From: Paramarasmius palmivorus
Taxonomy: Eukaryota > Basidiomycota > Agaricomycetes > Agaricales > Marasmiaceae
Direction: 5' to 3'
DNA length: 64,000 nucleotides
Assembly: GCA_037176845.1 (NCBI GenBank)
Contig: JAYKXP010000040.1
Span: 248,001-312,000, forward strand
This document shows positions 1-11,584 of the stretch, piece by piece. The position numbers and the translations under genes were made by a program. How positions within the stretch are numbered: the first letter of the stretch is position 1; each line of letters opens with the position of its first letter. The notes under the pieces were generated by a model. It made no database searches and was not told the origin of the DNA. It saw only the letters and a program-made list of their open reading frames with translations.

Positions 1-464
1 TCGCGAAGAAACTCCCCTCTGGCTCGCCCGAACGATTCTCCGCCATGCAACACTTATCTCTGGTACCACGTAGCAAGGGAAGCAAAGTCCATTCAGGGAG
101 GAACGCTCTCCTTTTTTAGCTTTCGTTGCTATAGACGGAGCTTGGTACATCCACGCCTCTCTCGACGAACTTGCCGGTACTGAAGATCGTATAGATCACC
201 CGGTACATGATGCCAACTTACCACCCAGGACTCAACACAACCTCCATGCGAACTATTCCTTCCCCAAGTCCTCTTTACATACAGATTACCATATGCATCA
301 CCCGCTCCACCGCTCTCAAGCTGTACCTCGTCTCATCACGCCCACCGCCCTTAATCGAAACTTCACACCCATTCTCGTTTCCATCACTCCCCAGTTGACC
401 CTCCTGTTGATTTGGGTAGGAGGAGCGAACCGAGATCCAAACTCGGAAGACATCGAAGGGTAAT
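1..464 (+). repeat. Truncated end of segment F (copy 1)
   Basis: Pyrimidine-rich sequence running into the first tRNA-Val gene. It resembles the stretch just before the other tRNA-Val genes, for example 60240-60614, with a shared 'TTGCCGGTAC' at about 171 and 60472. I see no intact reading frame. It is cut off by the start of the window, so its 5' part cannot be judged. Confidence 0.5.
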
Positions 465-562
465 GGTTCGATGGCGTAGTTGGTTATCGCATCTGTCTAA
501 CATGGTCCAGCTTCGGAACGTCGTTACACAGAAGGTCCCCAGTTCGAGCCTGGGTCGAATCA
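465..562 (+). tRNA. tRNA-Val(AAC), with 24-nt intron
   Basis: This tRNA decodes GUU (and, with A34 edited to inosine, GUC/GUA). The 7-bp acceptor stem pairs GGTTCGA with TCGAATC, the T arm is CCCAG/CTGGG, and the anticodon stem is TCTGT/ACAGA with loop CTAACAC, giving anticodon AAC. Exons are 465-502 and 527-562, 74 nt when mature. The intron at 503-526 follows position 37, as in other eukaryotic tRNA genes. The A box (TGGCGTAGTTGG) and B box are intact, and a T4 run at 583-586 would end Pol III transcription. The exons are identical to those of the copies at 30956, 53619 and 60615. Confidence 0.95.
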
Positions 563-872
563 TGTAGGTTCTTCAAGCTCTCTTTTGCCTAGCGACATAA
601 TCTGACCTCCGCCCCATCTCCGCATGAAGGATTAGTCGGCTTAGAAAGGTACATTGGGCGTTCGATACTCAATGACCGTAAGTTGTAAAGCTATATCTTC
701 GTATGCTGATGCAGACTTCTTAAAACCCTTCCTTATGTCTTAGAACCTAAAAATGCCACCAGAATCGACTATAGCACTCTTTGATGCACCTATCGGCTTC
801 TCTTGATTTGTATCCACTGGATGAAACCACGGGTTTAACGATGACATACTCCCTGCGAGAAATTGATTCAAC

Positions 873-971
873 GGGCACATGGTGTAGTTGGTTATCACAT
901 CCGCTTAGCATACACATCGTTCGGGTTTGTGCGATTGCGGGGGGTGCTGGGTTCAATTCCCAGTGTGTCCA
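873..971 (+). tRNA. tRNA-Ala(AGC), with 25-nt intron
   Basis: The acceptor stem is GGGCACA/TGTGTCC, the T arm CTGGG/CCCAG, the anticodon stem TCCGC/GCGGG, and the anticodon AGC. Exons are 873-910 and 936-971, and the intron at 911-935 sits after position 37. It lies 310 bp after tRNA-Val, while the other Val-Ala pairs in the window are 72-84 bp apart, so this spacer has been enlarged. No T4 run follows closely, so termination is less clear than at the copies at 53791 and 60793. The exons are identical to those two copies. Confidence 0.95.
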
Positions 972-1911
972 TCACTATGTATTTATGCAGAAAATTCTAG
1001 TTATTTCGTTGTTTCCTACAAGTACAACTTTCAGCTCTCACCTCTTGCTATTCCAGTCCACAAACTCCATTTCAGTGCTCTCTAGGAATAGACAATTGCT
1101 ACTCGGATTGGGTCGCCAATGATGAACACGAGGGAACCACGAGACTTCCCATGAGAAATCAGTGCGGGTCCAGTGCGCGTTAGAGGTTGTAGGTACCACT
1201 ACGTGGAACTCGAATCCGATGAATGATTCGGCCTCTTTGGCAAGCGAACAGCGGCATATACAAACGTGCGTACTGGAACTCACCCAAAATGCCCAGTTTG
1301 ATGTCGGTGAACGCTCATTCTTCTCCTGATTTTCTACGACGTAATCCTCGTCTCTAGTGATGACAAGCGGTTTGATGCGCGGCCTAGAGATCTATAGCAA
1401 AAGCTTCATAGAAGCTTGACCTACCGCATCAAGGCGACGACGATTCACACGGGTTTGAGCATCTTTCGACGGATAAACCCGCAGAGGTGGATTTGGGTGC
1501 CTAAGGATCAGTAAGGTGTGTCTCTCCTTTTCCTTATCGCGACAAGATGTCAACGAAAAGCAGTGGAGTTAGGTCGGCTGTGGATAAGTGTAGGTATGGT
1601 GTAGAGTATCCCGAGCTGACGATGCATTGAAGAGCATGAAAGGCAGGATGAACAATATCCTTGTCTGTCCGGTTCAATCATCTCATTGTCATGATGTTGC
1701 TGATAGAAAAAAAAGAGGTTGCCAAGAGTATTCATTTGCCATATTCGTTCAGCTGTTGGCAGTTACGTACTAAACACCCGCGAGTCATCCCGCACGGGTT
1801 GTTACCCTTAGCTTTTCCACGTTGCTTCCACGACCATCCAATTACAAACGGCAAGGAAAACCTGCCAGTGGGTATAATGATCTAAATACTTTTCCAGATA
1901 TCTATATACGA
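972..1911. other. Region without a recognised gene
   Basis: No long conserved frame. A minus-strand stretch at about 1090-1320 has a possible GT..AG intron and short open frames, but no family is recognisable. The rest is probably 3' flank of the fucosyltransferase gene. Confidence 0.4.
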
Positions 1912-3586
1912 TTAGAAGAACCTGATACTGTCTCGTTCTTTTCCGTCTTTCACGCGTCGATGGACAATGTTACTAGTGAAAGAAGACCACTATAAGCAGG
2001 CTGTAAGCTCCCTGTATTCTCACAAACAATGAGTAAATCTACTTACCCCGTTTCCAATAAACACGGAAGCTTTGCTCGCAATCTCCATATCCACGGCCAT
2101 ACTGACATCAGTCTGCTCTTGATCCAGCATCAAATCCTTGGTCGTCCTGATAAGCCACCCTTCTTCCCCAAGCGCATTGATGATCTCGTCAGCGAATCCG
2201 CTGTGGTCATTTGTCAACAGATACATGACATCCAAGACCGCGCCACGGCCGTTCTTTTCCTGTGATAGAAGATATTCAGACCTGGCTTTACGTACTTTGT
2301 CAACGATATCGTCCACGGAAGGCCAACAGCGCTTCATATGGTCCTCTAGCCCAATGTTAGGTGTCTGTCTATCCGGCAGGAATCCAAGCCCGTTCCATCC
2401 ATACCACGGCATTTTCACTGTCCAGAGTCCCACGCAATGGTCCTCAAAGTCACCTTTTCGCAGATGAATCGCCATCATTCGGTCCCATGGGGTCGGGGAA
2501 GATTTCTGAATGCGAGGACTTGGAGGTAAGAACAGATATTCGTTTTTATACACTGCCGACAGGACGAGTGGCGAAGGCTGGAGCAATCTCGACGTGGGTG
2601 AATTGATAAAGAGCTCCCATAACGATTCTAGCCGGGTGGCGTTGAACCACAGATGCTCATCAAAGGTTTGGGGACGCGTGTCTTCCCGAATTGGTGGAGA
2701 TTGAATCTCTATACATCTCTCCGGCGCTTTCAGAAGAACGTTCTTCCATGCATCGAACACTTCGTTGCCGGGTGCGCTGGAGATGTTAGGTTTGATTTCG
2801 CGGGTGTTAATGATCCGACGTTCTGGACAAACAATATCGAACCATGACGCTGAAACACTTCGGGGCGCCGGGTCACCAGTCCCCCAAACACCTCCAGCTG
2901 TGGGACCTGCGATAATCGCGTTGAGGGGTGTACTGGGTTCTGGGATATGGAGCGCCTTTGGTTAACCACCGTGTGGTAGAAAAATATCATTCAAACTCAC
3001 CAGATTCTAGCCATTTCTCCTTTGGCCACCGATAATGATTTACAGCCCACAAGTAGTCCTGGAAGACGTATGCCCGTTGCGAGGCATAGGCAAGGTGTGC
3101 ATTCATTAACCTAGCAATTGTCGAACCTGAGCTGTATGTTTCTGGAAGCAGAGAGCGATCAACTTACATTTCGTTTAGACAATTATTCCATCCCATAAAC
3201 CTGACCTGATTCGAAAACTTGACGTATCTGCCTTCCTTTCCCTCTGGAAATGGTAGTGACTGATTGTGTTGGGGTAGATTCTTTTCATATCCCCGTATTG
3301 AATCGTAGTGTGGAGGTCCTAATGCAAGGATGTTTGGGGCTATAGAATTTCGATCGAATTTCAAGTTGTCGCCAAAGAGGTTTCTGGCGTACTCGCACGT
3401 TTGTGGATGGGCGGAGAGACCGAAAAGGACGAGGAGCAGGAGACAAATGGAAGCAACAACGGCAAGGGTGACTCGGACTCGTCGTCGTCTGGGGAGATTG
3501 TATGGCATGCTAGGACCAAGCTCCTGTGCGTTTTGTAAAAGGGATGGCATCGAGTGTGAAGTAAAAGAGGAAAGTTGATTCTTCAA
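1912..3586 (-). CDS. GDP-fucose protein O-fucosyltransferase-like enzyme, type II membrane protein
   Basis: Four exons, complement(1912-1989, 2047-2939, 3001-3110, 3168-3586), join in phase to a 499-aa protein. Members of this family transfer fucose from GDP-fucose to Ser/Thr of secretory-pathway proteins. Visible features are a basic run RRRR at residues 33-36 followed by one hydrophobic helix at about 38-58 (Golgi/ER signal anchor), FMGWNN at 130-135, TPLNAIIAGPTAGG at 180-193, the GDP-fucose-binding type HLRKGD at 335-340, YLLTND at 416-421, and SVFIGNGWSSFTSNIV at 468-483. The last block is completed only by the 26-codon final exon. Introns are 56-61 nt. Length and motif order fit fungal members. 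The start at 3586 is the first ATG; M27 is a later in-frame option. Acceptor substrate unknown. It is not repeated elsewhere in the window. Confidence 0.88.
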
Positions 3587-4277
3587 CAGCCTAATATCAA
3601 GATATTTTCAAGATATTTTGCTACTTTCCGTAACCCTCGGGAGTCGGAAACTACAATTAAGCTTCAATCGGTGGCCGCAGTGACCGTAGTGGCCGTTGGC
3701 GTGCTGATGTCCGCAGCATTGGATGTACCTGATACCTATCGCGAAACCCTGATAACTCCGAGTCAGATGGAACATCTGGGTGTGAAATATGTCGTATAGA
3801 ACAGGTATTGCTCCCAACAGCGGGCAATATTTACCGTGAATATTACCATAGTTCCTCCTGCGTCTAGCTTTATTTGACGAGACATGCTGTCTGGTTAGTT
3901 AAGTAATTGCCGTTAGTCTGCTGTCCAACTTGCATTCAAAAGCACCAGAACTGTATTGATACAGTGATGGTTTCCTAGTATCGATAAGCATGCCGTCGTT
4001 ATAGTGCTACCCGTACTCCAGTATCGGCCATACAAAACCGTTCTGTTCTTACAGTATATCCTCTTGTTGTCACAAGTTCTAGGGTGCGGACATCAAATGA
4101 TACCCGATCCGAGGCGACCGTTTAGCCACATGTATTTGGGATGTCTAGGCTGAGAACATTTCAGCCTTTTCTGGCGTGAATACAACATAAAACATACACG
4201 TGCATCAAGCATACAAGCGACAAGTCTGAGCAGGATATACAATCGTCCTACGCCCATTACTTGAGACGCGCTACTTC
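3587..4277. other. Upstream region of the fucosyltransferase gene; no gene seen
   Basis: Only short open frames. It probably contains the promoter of the minus-strand gene and decayed sequence leading to the kinase-like relic at 4278. Confidence 0.4.
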
Positions 4278-4737
4278 ATAAATATCCACTGCAACCCTGA
4301 GGACTTCGACGGCTATCGATCTCAGATACAGCTTATCTTCGAGTCAGAGGTTACTCGTCTCCCATCCATCGTGCCAGAGCAGACCTCCAAGTCTATTCAA
4401 ACAGAACAACTTGGTTATAGACCGCTCCCGGGGCTTTCCTTTGGTGTAAAGACCCGACTTTGAGCTTTGTGATTTACTTCAAGTTGGGGAGAACAGGTTT
4501 TCCGAGGTTTGGCTTGTGAAGGTTCCGGTTTCATGGAACACCTAGGGAGTTCTCTGACCGCGGTTGTGCTCAAAAATTCCATATCGTCAAAGCACCCATT
4601 ACCAAACACTGCCAATGTGTACAGCGGACTATACCGTGCGCCTCAGGATTGAGTGAATTGCTAGACGAGGCCTACAGGAAATCGAAGGATTATCCAGGGA
4701 AAAAGGTGCCGAACTGTTTCGGCAACTTTAGGGTGCG
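4278..4737 (+). pseudogene. Kinase-like gene K, first-exon relic
   Basis: Translation gives INIHCNPEDFDGYRSQIQLI, matching the start of the intact minus-strand gene at 54144-55190 (MNILFDPEDLDGYRSQIQSI). The initiating ATG has become ATA. Several stops and frameshifts follow, yet GENRFSEVWL and the end of exon 1 (NCFGNFR then GTGCGT, 4719-4740) are still readable. Later exons, including the catalytic loop, are absent. It is closer to the 54-kb gene than to the plus-strand copies at 20 and 27 kb. Confidence 0.75.
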
Positions 4738-7435
4738 TACAACTTACGAGCCATATGAACAAGATTGTCAGTTTACTGAGACCACTAGTAAGTGGCATGC
4801 TAGTCATACAAATCTTAGTTCGCGTCTGTGATAGTTATTGTTCCGCTGGAATGTTCTCTAGGGTTTTAACTATTAGTTACTAAGTGGATGTCGCATATCC
4901 CAAGTCACTTCTCGTTCTCTTTTACAAGCATGTTGACCCGTTATTCTATTGTGAAGAATCTTATCCCGGCATCATTACTATATCCTAGTCCAGGGCCAAA
5001 GAGTTTTCGAGGGGGATACATGCGTTGATCACCCGACTTGTGGCTTTGAACCACAAGCGTACTCATGCCCGAACAATACAATACAGTTGTGAACTTTGAG
5101 GAGCAATCTCATGATGATGGTGCAATGGTGAGAGAGAGGTGAAGGTTATGGTCGATGCACCGCAGAGGCGTAACCATCGCAGATGGCTTAGCTGAGGAAA
5201 GAATAGGTGCACGGAGGCGATATCACTTACCTCGACTATGACGGCATTACGACCTATATGAGCCATACTGTCTTGTGTCAGCAAAGACACCTAGTCCGAC
5301 AAAAACATACACTGAATCCCATCATTAGCCTTGAAAATCCCAAGACACAGGTGGACATTTGATCACGAGAATATCCCCGCCTCTCCCGAAATAACCTCGC
5401 TTGAGCCCATACATTGCCTTAGACCCTTCTTTACCACTCATTTCGTTTGTGATGATCATAAGGCCAGACAAAGGCCAGAAATATTTGCAATCTCGGGTCT
5501 ACTCACAGGTCACCCGAGCCTGGTTATCAGAACATTTCTGGAGGTTCGCCACCATTGACGTCCCGAATTCAACCCGAATTTGACCCACACTCGGCAGCTC
5601 TGTGCGTCCATATCCAAGATCTCCTCTGCGGTCAGGCCTGCCGATCAGGAGGTCACTTTTGGATGGCGAGTCACAAGTCACTTGAACGCCCCTTGAACTG
5701 GTCCAGCATTCACCTTCAATCCACTCTACTGGCAGCGCTCAAACAGGGGTCTCGATACCAAATCCAAAATGGGTGTATATGAAGGCTGCTCAACGGAATG
5801 CTGTGTCAGGAGTGGTTGAAAGGCGTCATCGGGTCCAGTATTCTCCTTCGAGGGTATCTAGCGGACCGAGACCCGGTGTCAAATCGAAGCTGGATGGATA
5901 TGAATGTTACTGAGCAAATGGAAGGAGTGGTTGAGAAGGAGCATGATAGCGGGATAAGGTATCGAGAGCATACAGTAGCTGACATTCCGCACAACTATAG
6001 CTTGCAATGAATGCAGAGGCACAAGGAATACCTGTCATATTATTTGGTCTTTACACGTTCTTATCCTGTACGAACCTCACTCGCTACGCCTATCGCTCTT
6101 TTCCTTCATCCGTTTTTTAGGAGCTTGCATTCAGTCTTTACATGTCTTTATTTTGTCATCTCCGAGTCCGTAATCGATGAACCTGCATTCATTTGAATAT
6201 TCAAAGTGCCGTCATTGAGTTTGAAACTCCTTTCGACAACGTTGTGCACCCATAACACTGAAGCCAAGCCGTCACTGCTGTGGCTGATGTGGTAGCGATG
6301 GCAATTGAACTATACTTACTCTCTCGGACAGCATCTAAACCATGTGAGTGGAACCACTCTGTAAAGATATCATGAAAGCATAATAGTGTTCCTCTCCAAA
6401 TGGCGTTTCGGGGGACTTCCATTGCGTTGCAGTATCCGGCTATACTCTTTGTCGTCGCGGTCGAATGGGATATGTTGGTGCTGTCCATCATATTCTGTGG
6501 TTACCGAGGTGTGAAAGATTAATGTAGGTACACCATGCTTCTTTTTGAATTCTGTATAGCCACGTTTGCGTTGGGCATATTTATGGCAATGATACAAGTC
6601 TGCAAAAGGTCCAAATCAAGCCATCTGTCTATCGTCATTCTTTCGCCACGTATTTATTGTTATTCAATATGTGTTGACTGAAATCCACTTCATATTGATA
6701 TTGGATTTGCACAAGCAAATTGTGGAAGATCCGTGCGAGGACTTGGTTGAATAAATTGTGCATAAATTTTGTAAAATGCTTGCAAACCAAATTATTCGGG
6801 CTTGCACAAAACCTTTCCTTAGCACCGTGTAGCTGTGTAGCTATCAAATTTCCCGGACCCAACCTATGGAAAGTGATGCCACCAGGCACTGTAGAAGCTT
6901 TCGAGAAGAATCGGATATTATGAAACCCTAATCATACAGTTATGTGCTATGTATTCATTTGGTTTTTTTTTGCTTCCTCAACTTGGAACTTGTACCTTGA
7001 CCCCATCGTTCAATGCATTGAATCATGGCTTTGTACGATCGCAAGCTAAATATATCTCACTCAGTCTGCGGGCCTATCTCACTTTCCATTGAATGATACT
7101 GCTCACCCCTGGTTATTCCACCCGTCGCAGTTAGTGAGCATCAATCAATGCATCAAGTCTTTTCTGTTTCTGATCGAATTCTCGGGAGTGCTCTCACCAG
7201 CGCCTTTTATTCTGTTGGTTCTTGGATTCCTTGCAGACATTTCGAGGGTAATTCACGGTGATTCGGCAAAGGCTTTCATGCAAGCCCCGACGCACTCGCT
7301 GGCGCAAATACATATAATCAAGCCGCTCATATTAACTCCTCTACTACGATTGTTTTTCTTTGGTGCCTGAATCGTCCTCAATCATAAACCAGGTTGTATG
7401 GTTCCCACGAACTACAGCCTTGTATGATCGTGATA
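4738..7435. other. Gene-poor spacer; parts repeated at 31.3-31.8 kb
   Basis: No gene is recognised. About 5739-5935, 6050-6170 and 6190-6270 match 31289-31489, 31530-31650 and 31677-31760 in order, showing that the approach to the 7TM gene at 7509 was duplicated together with the one at 32368. An AT-rich patch at 6640-6800 has several CTTGCACAA-like words but no clear termini. Confidence 0.55.
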
Positions 7436-7476
7436 TGAGGCGAAGTCGCCTCACAGCCGTGGGATTGATATTTAAA
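7436..7476 (+). promoter_or_regulatory. Palindrome plus TATA-like box before 7TM gene 1
   Basis: TGAGGCGAAGTCGCCTCA at 7436-7453 is a perfect 8-bp inverted repeat around AG, followed by TATTTAAA at 7469-7476, 33 bp before the ATG. The equivalent site before the 32368 copy (32286-32303) is TGAGGTGACATCGTCTCA, so the position is kept while the palindrome is weaker. A role as transcription-factor site is inferred. Confidence 0.5.
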
Positions 7477-7508
7477 CCGACGTGTCGTTTATCATATCAT
7501 ACATTGCA

Positions 7509-8742
7509 ATGGTCGACTCGGACGCATTACAAGCTGCGAAGCTTCATATCCTAGCTGCACTGATTGAGTGTATGTTTTACGGTAAGTCGATCTTGATATG
7601 AATGAGCTATTGCCTGGTTACCTATTATTAGGTGGATTCGTAGTGCTCATGGTCATTACCCTGGTGTCAACCTTCAGGAAGACAATCACATCTCAGATTC
7701 TTCGCATCCATCTGATAGGGCTTATCATGCTTTGTCTGGCGTCGATAGTGAGTGGTAATCAAATCATTCTCATCTTTCATTACTGAAATCAACACAATAG
7801 CACGTCGTCTCCAACGTTACTGGGATAGTCCGAGGACTTGGCAGTGGCGGCGGTATCCTCGACCAGTTTGATAACCCCATATCTCTCCTCCAACAAGCCA
7901 CTCTCGTGCTTCAGATTATCCTTGGAGATGGATCATGGGTAATTTTTTTTTGTATTTAAATAATCGTCAACTTACACCTCATAGTTATATCGGCTTCACA
8001 TTGTTTGGGCGGGCAACAAACGTGTGACTTATCCCTTTACATTGCTGGTCATTTCCGCCGCAGGACTCGGGGTTCGCAGTATTGTCATCTTTGGAAAGAT
8101 ATCGACGGATATTCGAACTCGCATTCCACCTGAAATCCGAAATGCTGGTATCGCCGTTGTGGCTGTGGCCCTCGTTTCTAGCATTGGGTTCACTGGTAAG
8201 TTCAAGAACTTGTTATATATGAATTGCTCTCTTATATCATTCCAACGAACTATATCGATCAGTTTTAATTGCATTTCGTGTGTGCACTGTGCAGTGGAGA
8301 GTCAGGAAGCAATTGTACAGTAGTGGCAAGGGACGAGCTCGCACCACGCTCAAAGATTTCATCACATTGGTCATTGAATCGGGCGCAATATACACCACGT
8401 TTTTGCTGTTGTTCCTAATATCACTCGTGTATGATAGCCCTGTGAGTACTGTGCCTAATGAAGTGGTGAGTAAAAGTCTGGCTATTACAAGACATTCTTA
8501 CTGATGACTGAGTCTACAGATCATACAAATTGTGGTACGTTGACACCCAGATGACACTATCATGCTCACGATTTTGCTAGGGAATTGTTTACTACATGAT
8601 GTTGTTTCAGTCGACGCTTCCTCGAGAGAATCATCACTTCCAAAGGGAGACCCGGAATCGCATCATGCAGCATGGAACATATGTCGAGCTATCCTCACCT
8701 ATCATGGCTCCTCCACCGGTAGCCATACATGCTCAAAAATGA
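7509..8742 (+). CDS. Seven-helix membrane protein, family copy 1
   Basis: Seven exons (7509-7581, 7632-7747, 7801-7938, 7985-8195, 8263-8465, 8520-8534, 8581-8742) join in phase to 305 aa. Hydrophobic helices lie near residues 13-38, 49-69, 89-118, 124-146, 162-190, 212-238 and 244-263, with a polar C-terminal tail. The motif GDGSWLYRLHIVW spanning helix 3 is typical of large mushroom families of multi-helix proteins with no assigned function; I do not know its ligand or role. Exon 6 is only 15 nt. The gene is most like the interrupted copy at 32368 (ISAAGLGV in helix 4, PPEIR loop). Every splice site is canonical and there is no stop, so it could be functional. Confidence 0.85.
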
Positions 8743-9267
8743 AAGAAACAGTATAACGTCTTCGAACATTCAAAAGCTTTTGCGTAGACTACAACCGAGC
8801 TTTGATGTCCTCCGACGCTTGTTGTTGTCGATAACGCCATACCGAATCATACTGCAGCGAGTGGATTCTATCTCTAGCGAAACAGGATGTGATAAAGATG
8901 ATAGATTCAAGGTATTAGCACTCGGGCCGGCGATCCGGATTGCCATATCGGGCAATTTCTTTTATCTTTGTCGAGCAAAGATTCTTCATTTTTGCTCGGC
9001 TAACTCGTTATCATCTTTGTCGGCTGGTTGTTTCTGTAGAAACAGAATCCACTCACTGCAGTGACAGCTTGATCATTTATATTGTATTATCCCCTCCACT
9101 ATTTACAATCAATTTTTCTTCTTTTCTATGTATCGCGAACCCCTCGCGCTGTTGCCATGGACCACATTGATTTCTCGCTGCCACGGCGATGTGACGATAG
9201 AATTCTTTAGCGCAGTGCCCTTCGGGTATTATCGTTGATTCCATCACGAGGACATCATTGCCCTTGA
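8743..9267. other. Intergenic region; block repeated before 7TM copies 3 and 4
   Basis: About 8920-9110 recurs at 15050-15230 and 25430-25570. The shared part includes a short palindrome TTTCTGTAGAAA (9029-9040, again at 15154). No gene. It looks like a distal promoter carried along with the duplicated 7TM gene. Confidence 0.55.
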
Positions 9268-9275
9268 CTTATAAG
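9268..9275 (+). promoter_or_regulatory. TATA-like CTTATAAG before 7TM gene 2
   Basis: CTTATAAG followed by a conserved CAAAGGCCA block about 35-42 bp before the ATG. The same arrangement precedes 7TM copies 3, 4 and 6. Confidence 0.6.
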
Positions 9276-9309
9276 CCAAAGGCCAAAAATCAATGTATCA
9301 TAGATTGCA

Positions 9310-10578
9310 ATGATCGACTCCGAGGAAGCGTTGCAAGTTGTGCAGCTCTATGTTTTGTCCATCTTGATCGAGTGTATACTCTACGGTACGTTCAGCTTTG
9401 ACACAGAGCAAGTATAGTTTATTGACGTGGGCCATTAGGTGGATTTCTAGTGCTTATGATCATTACCCTGGTGGCAACGTTCAGAAAAACAATCACATTG
9501 CGGATTATTTGTATTCATGTGATAGGGCTAATGATGTTTTGTCTGGCCTCGGTAGTAAGTATCTACGGTTACTTTTGTCTTTTGATACTGAGCTGAATGC
9601 TATAGCACGTTATGTCTCACGTCCATCAGATATTCCGAGGACTCGGCGGTCGGGGAGGTATTCTCGGAGAGTTTAATATCCCCACATTTCTGCTTCAACA
9701 AGTCATTTCCGGGATCCAGTTCATTCTTGGGGATGCATCCTGGGTAAGCCTTTTGTATCCCGATGAGCCTATACTTATATCGTTCAGCTGTATCGGCTTC
9801 ACATAGTTTGGGAGGGCAACAAACGCGTCACTTACCCCTTCGCATTTCTTCTCATTTCAACAACAGCTCTCGGAGTTTACTCCACGGTTCGTTCTGTAAC
9901 AGGAACAAAGAATGCTGAAGCCTCTATTCCTCATGAAATACGGACTAATAGTATTGCACTCCTGGTTATGGCTCTGGCTTCGAGCATTGGATTTACTGGT
10001 AAGTTCCGGTCCTTTCCACTTTATCGTCACAATAATGAACTGTGACAATCAGTGCTCATCACATTTCGCGTGTGCTTCGTGAACTGGCAAGTCAAGAAGT
10101 GGCGAAACAGTGGCGTGGGCCAAGCTCGCAGCATCCTCAAGTATTTCATCACATTGGTCATTGAATCGGGTGCAATATACAGTGCTTCCTTGCTGCTCTA
10201 CTTGGTGACGCTGGTGCGGAATAGCTCCTTGATTACCATCCCTAACGAAGCGGTGAGTCTGAGATTCTATTGAAAGACATTGTTATTGATGGCCGAGTTC
10301 GCAGATCATACAAGTTGGGGTAAGGTGACAATGAGATGACCTCACCATGCTCACAATTTTACTAGGGAATTGTTTACTACATGATGCTGTTTCAGTCAAC
10401 GCTTCCTCCGCAGAATCAATACCCACAAACACAAATGGAAGTTCGGAACAGTGTTATGAGGCCGTTAGCAGATATCGAGGTATCCTCATCTATCGAGGCT
10501 CCTCGACCGGTATTTGTACATGTTAAAAACAGGAAGGAAACGTATAATGCCTGGGAATATTCAAAAGCTTTCGCGTAA
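9310..10578 (+). CDS. Seven-helix membrane protein, family copy 2
   Basis: Exons 9310-9385, 9439-9554, 9606-9743, 9788-9998, 10053-10252, 10305-10319 and 10366-10578 join without a stop to 322 aa. It has the longest tail of the intact copies, ending VFVHVKNRKETYNAWEYSKAFA. Helix 3 reads LGDASWLYRLHIVW. Exon 1 is one codon longer than in the other copies (MIDSEEALQVV). The microexon is IIQVG rather than IIQVV. It starts the best-preserved array unit: a G fragment, K fragment, reversed MCT relic and F/tRNA relic follow it. Function unknown; an integral membrane location is predicted from hydrophobicity only. Confidence 0.85.
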
Positions 10579-11055
10579 GCTAAGATTGAACTTCGATGTC
10601 CTCTTGTACCATCCATCAATCAATATTATTCTGAGTGCTAATTCATGCAGAAAGAAAGGCATGCGACACTTGTTTATGAAATCAACCTGTCCATGAACTA
10701 TGCGCTCATGATTAGACGCACTAGCGAAGCACCATTCTCAACAAGTCCGCCCTCTACGGGACGCTGAGGAGTATTAATCTCACTAACCCTGAACATATAC
10801 GCTGAACAAACTGGAGATATCAAAGGGACCAAGGGGTATTAAGAATACGTGCACGTGTGGTAGTGTTATCGGTAACTCCATACCGATCCGGACTAAGTAT
10901 TTAACCTGCTCCCAGCGATTATATGTATTGAACAAGGAGATGCCAGTACGGCGCTCGCGATAAATGGTTCAATTTAAATAATTAAAACTCGGAGCAAGAC
11001 TCAGAGTCACGGGTCATTCTTCGAAAATGACAACGTGTTGATCTTCTTTCCTTCC
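10579..11055. other. Fragment G (minus-strand relic) and leader of K relic
   Basis: 10690-10960 matches 16800-17060 and belongs to a broken minus-strand membrane-protein-like sequence (see 16790-17345). 10978-11055 matches the leader of K copies at 19963-20018 and 27301-27375. No intact gene. Confidence 0.5.
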
Positions 11056-11545
11056 ATGATGTACCCATTCGACCCCAGCGACCAAGGTTCTGTATTTGAG
11101 TATCACGATGGAATGTACCGCCTCCGATACGCGGCTTTGGACACACCTTTACGCGTAGGGCAGCTCATTCATTCCGCCTTCACATCAAGCACTTCCAGGA
11201 AAGGATGTCGTCCCACATCGATGGGTACCTCCAGCAATAATCGCTCAGTGTCAAGTGGAAGTATATGAACGACTTGATTACCTACAGTGGAGGATTCGAG
11301 GTGCGTGAATCTTAGGGTATATGCGCGTTATATTCGGATGAAAGCTGACTTCGTAGGGACACAACGACGTTGAGACACCCTGGGGTGAGAGCGTATATCT
11401 CATTGCTATGGAATATATACCATTGCCGTTCGTCGAGTCTGTAGAGGCTCCTAAGGATACTAATATTTTCCCCAATATTGTAAGCAAACTAACGTTCCAA
11501 TGTTCTTCCTTCTACTTATTACTGACCGCCCAGAGTTTCAGTCCG
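11056..11545 (+). pseudogene. Kinase-like gene K, internally deleted relic
   Basis: It starts MMYPFDPSDQGSVFEYHDGMYRLRYAAL, the K family N-terminus. After GQLIHS about 200 bp are missing and the frame jumps to the segment equivalent to 'PPSHQALPGKD', so the beta-3 lysine region is lost. Exon 2 is still readable at about 11357-11480 (ETPWGESVYLIAMEYIPLPFVESV) with its GTAAGC donor. Exon 3 with the catalytic loop is gone. Non-functional. Confidence 0.8.
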
Positions 11546-11584
11546 CCAAACCAATGTAAGCCATAGATAGCGTCACGAAGCTGA

